A stretch of DNA of 64,000 nt, taken from positions 558,001-622,000 of the forward strand of contig JAQFWX010000005.1 in assembly GCA_027605045.1 (NCBI GenBank), given 5' to 3'. The first letter of the stretch is position 1. Every line of letters begins with the position of its first letter. Under the pieces are notes generated by a model. The model was not told the DNA's origin. It saw only the letters and a program-made list of their open reading frames with translations, and searched no databases. Both the position numbers and the translations under genes were made by a program. This stretch comes from Phallus indusiatus (Eukaryota > Basidiomycota > Agaricomycetes > Phallales > Phallaceae). This document shows positions 60,029 to 64,000 of the stretch, one piece after another.

Positions 60029-60913
60029 TTGAGCAAAAGGCCAGATGCTGCAGAGAACTATGCATAGGCTTACTGGCACTTAAACAACTCGGAGGTTGCT
60101 CGGAGGTTTGGTTTGAGGTTTGCAAAGTACGTCAGAAATTTCAATTCCCGACTGAAACGCGAAACGTCACTAGTATTAGCGCCAACCAGTCCGAATATCG
60201 ACTCTTCACTCGCTATAATTCGACTCAGAATTATTTGGCGCTATTGAACACGCGTTACAAGTATAAATCGGCTCCTAGCTAGACGTTAGAATACATGAAA
60301 TAAATCTGCGTGAAAATAAACGAAAGTCTCAGAATAGGCTCTTAGCCTAGTGACGGGGAGACTCCTTGTCATCCTTGATTTGCTTGTTGCAGACGAGGCA
60401 ACTTTCAATCACACCTTGAGCAAATTCATTGTGAACAAAGAGTGAGAACCACTGTATCACAATTATGGTGAGTGTCTGCCATTAGTGTTAAATTAAAGGT
60501 CTATTGGTACATAACATCTCAATTGTAATTTTCCAATACGCCCGGGAAGGCTTTATGATTACTTTTACAATGACTATCATAATCCTCAAAGACGTATATA
60601 ATACACCCAAACCTCAGCGCTTTTCTCCTAGCGGCATATTATTACTGAACCAATTAATAAATTCATGGCCACTTCAGGCTCAATTCCCGACATTATCATC
60701 ACCATTATATCTCGTCCTCAATTTCCAACTTTGGCATTATTGTTATTCAGATGTCGATTTATTGGGTAATCATAAATACTCATGGGAGTAAAGGTGAAGG
60801 TGATGACGATCCTATAGCCCCGGGATCTCAGGATGTCGAAATTCAATGCGAATAAGCGGCAAAAAGTTCGTCAAGGTTGTTATGTCAGAGTATCAACAAA
60901 AATTCTATCAACA
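60029..60913. other. Intergenic, nothing recognised
   Basis: Between the HNH pseudogene and eIF2 beta. A minus-strand stretch near 60360-60460 has a CxxC-containing open frame but I cannot connect it to any gene. Confidence 0.4.
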
Positions 60914-62190
60914 CTATGCCGCTTTCTTCCGCTTGCCGACTTGAGCTTTGAACCCGCTCTTGATGGCACTGACCGAACGACGGGACCCACACGATTGACA
61001 GCTAACGAAGTCAATACGATTCTCCTTCTCAAGAAGGGTATCAGGAGATTTGCACGTTTTGCAAGTCACATACTCCACTAATAAATTTTTTTCACACAAA
61101 AGAACATACGCAGAGTCTGAGCGCACTCACCAATATACCGACGCAAGACATTTTCTATTTGTTTTTGTTGAAAACGCCCCTTGATGACCAGACGACCTGC
61201 ACCATCAACACTACCATTCGTACCTAATTCCGAGAATAGGAACTGGATGACATGGTCCGGTTGTCTGTGCATTCGTTTGCAGATGTCGGTGACATTGGTA
61301 AACACCGACTTCTTGGTACCTGCGTACGAGCTAATCAATGACTATCTTAATACAAGGTAAGGAAAAGACGGACCTTCTCTCTGAATATTAGGTGGCACGA
61401 TGGTGCGCTTGCCGGAGGCAGATAATATTGCAGGATTGGATGTATGAAGTAAATTAAAGAACCTATGCAAAAGCTGAAGAGACACGTGAGTAACACTTGC
61501 AACACAAGGTTAACGGCTTCCCAACTAACCTCAGAATATGTGTAATCTCGATCAGATCCAAACCACGGCTCACGCCCGGTATCAACACCTCCAACTGCTG
61601 ATGGAACAGCGAAAGGGTTTTCACCCAAATCTTCCTCATCGCCTAACGCAATGTCGGCACCATCTTCTCCATCTGCATCATGTGTCTCTCCCAACTCTCT
61701 CTCAAAAGCCTCGAGATCAAACGCAGCTTTTTTCGACTTTTTCTTCTTTTTTAAATCGGAGAAGTCGAGGTCCTCCCCTGTAACATCAGCCGCTGGTTCT
61801 GCTGATCCAGGCGTAGCAATTGTTGCCTGTGAAATGGTGGGTGTCGATGTACCCGAGGTTTCTTCCTATAAGAAGATAAGTGCACTGAGTAGACAGAGAT
61901 GGCGAAAGATCTTGTACATAATCTAGTGGAATTTCCTTCTTTTTCTTCTTCTTCTTCTTGACGTCCCCAAACATTGCTTTGAAATCCTCTTCTTCTTTAT
62001 CTTTGGAATCATCGCCCAATCCAGTTCCATTTTTTACCATTTGCTCATGGACAGTTGGTACATGTATATCATCTCCATTCAATGGGGCGGGTGCGGGAGA
62101 ATCGGCCTCTGTACCGAGCGGATCTTCGAAGGCAACCGTCTTTTTGTTCTTCCTTTTTTTCAGAGACGGGTCGAAAAGTGGTTCTTCCAT
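60914..62190 (-). CDS. SUI3: Translation initiation factor eIF2 subunit beta
   Basis: Subunit of the eIF2 ternary complex that brings Met-tRNAi to the ribosome. Exons: 62190-61918, 61865-61530, 61473-61374, 61319-61131, 61077-60914; 353 residues (fungal range 285-360). Three Lys-rich K-boxes lie in the N-terminal half (KKRKNKK, a run of eight Lys, and KKKKKSKK), which contact eIF5/eIF2B epsilon. The folded domain starts at [36 protein letters not shown] precedes the zinc ribbon, with Cys 305, 308 and a second CQSC pair. Terminal basic GKRKKAA. Divergent from ATP3 with a 124-base spacer. Confidence 0.95.
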
Positions 62191-62314
62191 CGTTGCAGCT
62201 GCAGAGATGGCTTGAGGGTTCCAAAAGAAAGAGATGACGAGGTTGAGTCAACCGGAGCTTGTTTTTGGTCGGAGTTTCAAAAACACAATCCCGTTCATTC
62301 CTTCTGTGTCGACG
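62191..62314. promoter_or_regulatory. Bidirectional promoter, eIF2 beta / ATP3
   Basis: Only 124 bases separate the two start codons, so both genes must share core promoter sequence. No clear TATA box is seen. The plus-strand frame upstream of the ATP3 ATG is open by chance. Confidence 0.6.
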
Positions 62315-63582
62315 ATGCTTGCCCGTACGCTGGCTTTTCGTCATTATGCTAACGCTTCTGTCCCTTTGGTGATGCAGAATGGCGTGGGCAATGCAAGGAA
62401 TATGGCTACCCTTCGTGAGATAGAACTGAGGTTGAAGTCCGTCAAAAACATTGCAAAAATCACAAAGGTGCGAAGTGATTCACCCCACAACACGCATTAT
62501 TGTCACTTAGAACAAATTTTTCATTTTCATACAGTCGATGAAAATGATTGCTTCCACAAAACTTACAAAGGCTCAACGAGCAATGAATGCTGCGAGAGCC
62601 TATGGTGCTGCAAACGGCGGTATGCTCTAATCATTTGCCTTCGGAAATCATATTCCTAATTCTTGCCTTCGCTGTTTTTGTCTTCAGAAATTTTTGAGCA
62701 TGCAGAAGTACCAACTGCGCAGGGATCCGAGCCATTGCGCAAACTCTTCGTTGTTGTTTCTTCCGACAAGGGACTGTGCGGCGGTATCCATTCTTCCGTC
62801 AGTAAAGGCACCCGCCGTATCCTTGCGACAGGCACCGTATCCGCAGATGGACCAGATGCGAAGTCTCAGAACGCTTCTGAAAAACCCGTCGCAATTCCGG
62901 CTGCTGATTCTCCAATTGTCGTTATAGGCGACAAATCGAAATCTCAGCTTTCTCGGACTATTCCCCAGAATCTCGTGCTTTCCTTGAATCAAATCGGAAA
63001 AGACGTTCCTACCTTCGCCGACGCCGCCGTTGTTACTGATCTTATTGTCAAAAGTGGCGTTAAATATGATTCAGTACTCATCGTTTATAACAAATATGTC
63101 TCCGCCGTCGCGTTCGAAGCAGGCACAATGGAGGTTCTTAACGAACAAGGTTTGCGTGAAGCTCGTGCGTACATTTTCAGTTGTGTGTCGGGAATGTTTT
63201 ATTTACATGGATGTTAAATCAGCTGGCTTCAAAAGATATGAACAAGAGGATGACACGACCAGAGACCTTGCTGAATTCACCCTCGCCAATGCTATTTATG
63301 CTGCACTGACTGAAGCACACTGTGCTGAGCAGAACTCGCGGTAAGTGCTTTTTCGATTGGCAAGTTGCTATTTTCCTATCGGCCGTTATACAGACGTAAT
63401 GCTATGGACAATGCTTCAAAAAACGCTGGCGACATGATTGACACATTGACTATGCAATACAATCGCGGTCGCCAGGCTGCGATCACCAACGAACTGGTTG
63501 ATATCATTACCGGTATGAACTTGCCTCAAATTTGTGTTAATTCAAATTCATATTTTTTTTCGCAGGTGCCAGTGCCCTTTAG
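62315..63582 (+). CDS. ATP3: ATP synthase subunit gamma, mitochondrial
   Basis: Central-stalk rotor of F1-ATPase, 322 residues. Exons: 62315-62467, 62535-62619, 62688-63164, 63223-63340, 63394-63512, 63566-63582. A short presequence ([12 protein letters not shown]...) precedes [31 protein letters not shown], the N-terminal coiled-coil helix. [16 protein letters not shown] is the typical centre of the fold. The C-terminal helix ends [32 protein letters not shown], the family hallmark. The last coding exon is only 17 bases. An upstream in-frame ATG-less extension was rejected in favour of the Met that opens the presequence. Confidence 0.95.
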
Positions 63583-63801
63583 ATTTCATCTGACGTTTAG
63601 ATACAACTACGTCTTTTGTAAATGGAATATACCTATAACTTTTCCTATTAGCTACGAAGGCATTAAAATTTCGTCAAACATTTGACAGCTAATTCAAGCA
63701 TGAAACGAATGCAATGTTATGAATGCGTTTTGTTAATAAGACCTAATAGCCTAAGTACAACATATCTCATAATATGCATGACATGAGCTTCCAAAGCAAA
63801 C

Positions 63802-64000
63802 TCAGAACTACAGACAAGTCAGACCATGTACGCCTCAAGTGAACAAGATAAACCTACCCGCAATGGAGTGAAAAACCAGCGGTTCTTTCCTGATGTGTAT
63901 CGCTCCTCAAGCAACTTTTTGACGGTCTTCTTCGAGTCCTCACGGTGTGTGACCTCTTTGAAAGTATCATTAGATACGGCGTTTTTGAAACCGTCCATCT
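63802..64000 (-). CDS. 3' end of an unidentified minus-strand gene
   Basis: The window edge cuts this gene. Visible coding: from 64000 down to 63858, intron 63857-63808 (GTAGGT...TAG), then a two-codon last exon 63807-63802 (Phe, stop). The peptide reads DGFKNAVSNDTFKEVTH then KKLLEERYTSGKNRWFFTPLRF. I do not recognise the family with confidence. A Met stands right at the edge and could be internal. The co-terminal arrangement makes it convergent with ATP3. Confidence 0.5.

Noticed and set aside
62234..62314. Upstream extension of ATP3
   Set aside because: The open frame from 62234 lies within the short promoter and the Met at 62315 begins a good presequence.

Overview
This window is nuclear DNA of a filamentous basidiomycete, most likely an agaricomycete. 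The genes are broken by many short introns, mostly 46-75 bases. The gene content fits: three Clp1-like (clamp-cell/dikaryon regulator-like) genes, a DUF6699-type gene, an OTT_1508-like deaminase, F-box/LRR proteins and a fungal HNH-domain gene. I built the gene models by hand from reading frames, intron phase and splice signals. They are not confirmed by transcripts.

Layout. 0.6-5.4 kb: an SGNH/GDSL esterase (+), RNA polymerase I subunit RPA12 (-), a BTN1/CLN3 gene with two reading-frame problems (-), and an intron-containing tRNA-Arg(TCG). 5.7-15 kb: Clp1-like A (-), a large SAP-domain protein (-), Clp1-like B (+), mitochondrial ribosomal protein uS19m (-) and a DUF6699-like gene (+). 15.9-26 kb: a long minus-strand block of MCU, GWT1, IRE1, ADE8/GART and purine nucleoside phosphorylase. 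26.7-31.4 kb: a disordered coiled-coil protein and Clp1-like C, both +. 32.3-40.5 kb, all +: a small secreted protein, a CaMKI-type kinase and an 867-residue protein of unknown function. 42.5-44 kb: a single-exon OTT_1508-like deaminase, isolated by 2 kb of apparently non-coding DNA.

44.5-51.2 kb looks like a small catabolic neighbourhood: a metal-dependent cyclase (kynurenine formamidase-like), a 3-hydroxyisobutyrate dehydrogenase-type enzyme, a carboxymuconolactone decarboxylase-family protein and a Jen-type monocarboxylate/H+ symporter split into about 22 exons. 51.3-58.4 kb: an F-box/LRR protein, a conserved protein with a basic N terminus, a second F-box protein and a tail-anchored protein. 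58.9-60 kb: an HNH-domain gene broken by two in-frame stops. 60.9-64 kb: eIF2 beta (-) and ATP synthase gamma (+) share a 124-base divergent promoter, followed by a partial minus-strand gene at the right edge.

The most notable observations are the three clustered Clp1-like paralogues, the carboxylate/aromatic catabolism cluster, the damaged HNH gene with two C-to-T type stops, the broken BTN1 frame, and unusual splice sites (two GC-AG introns in one gene and a recurring GTTCGT donor).
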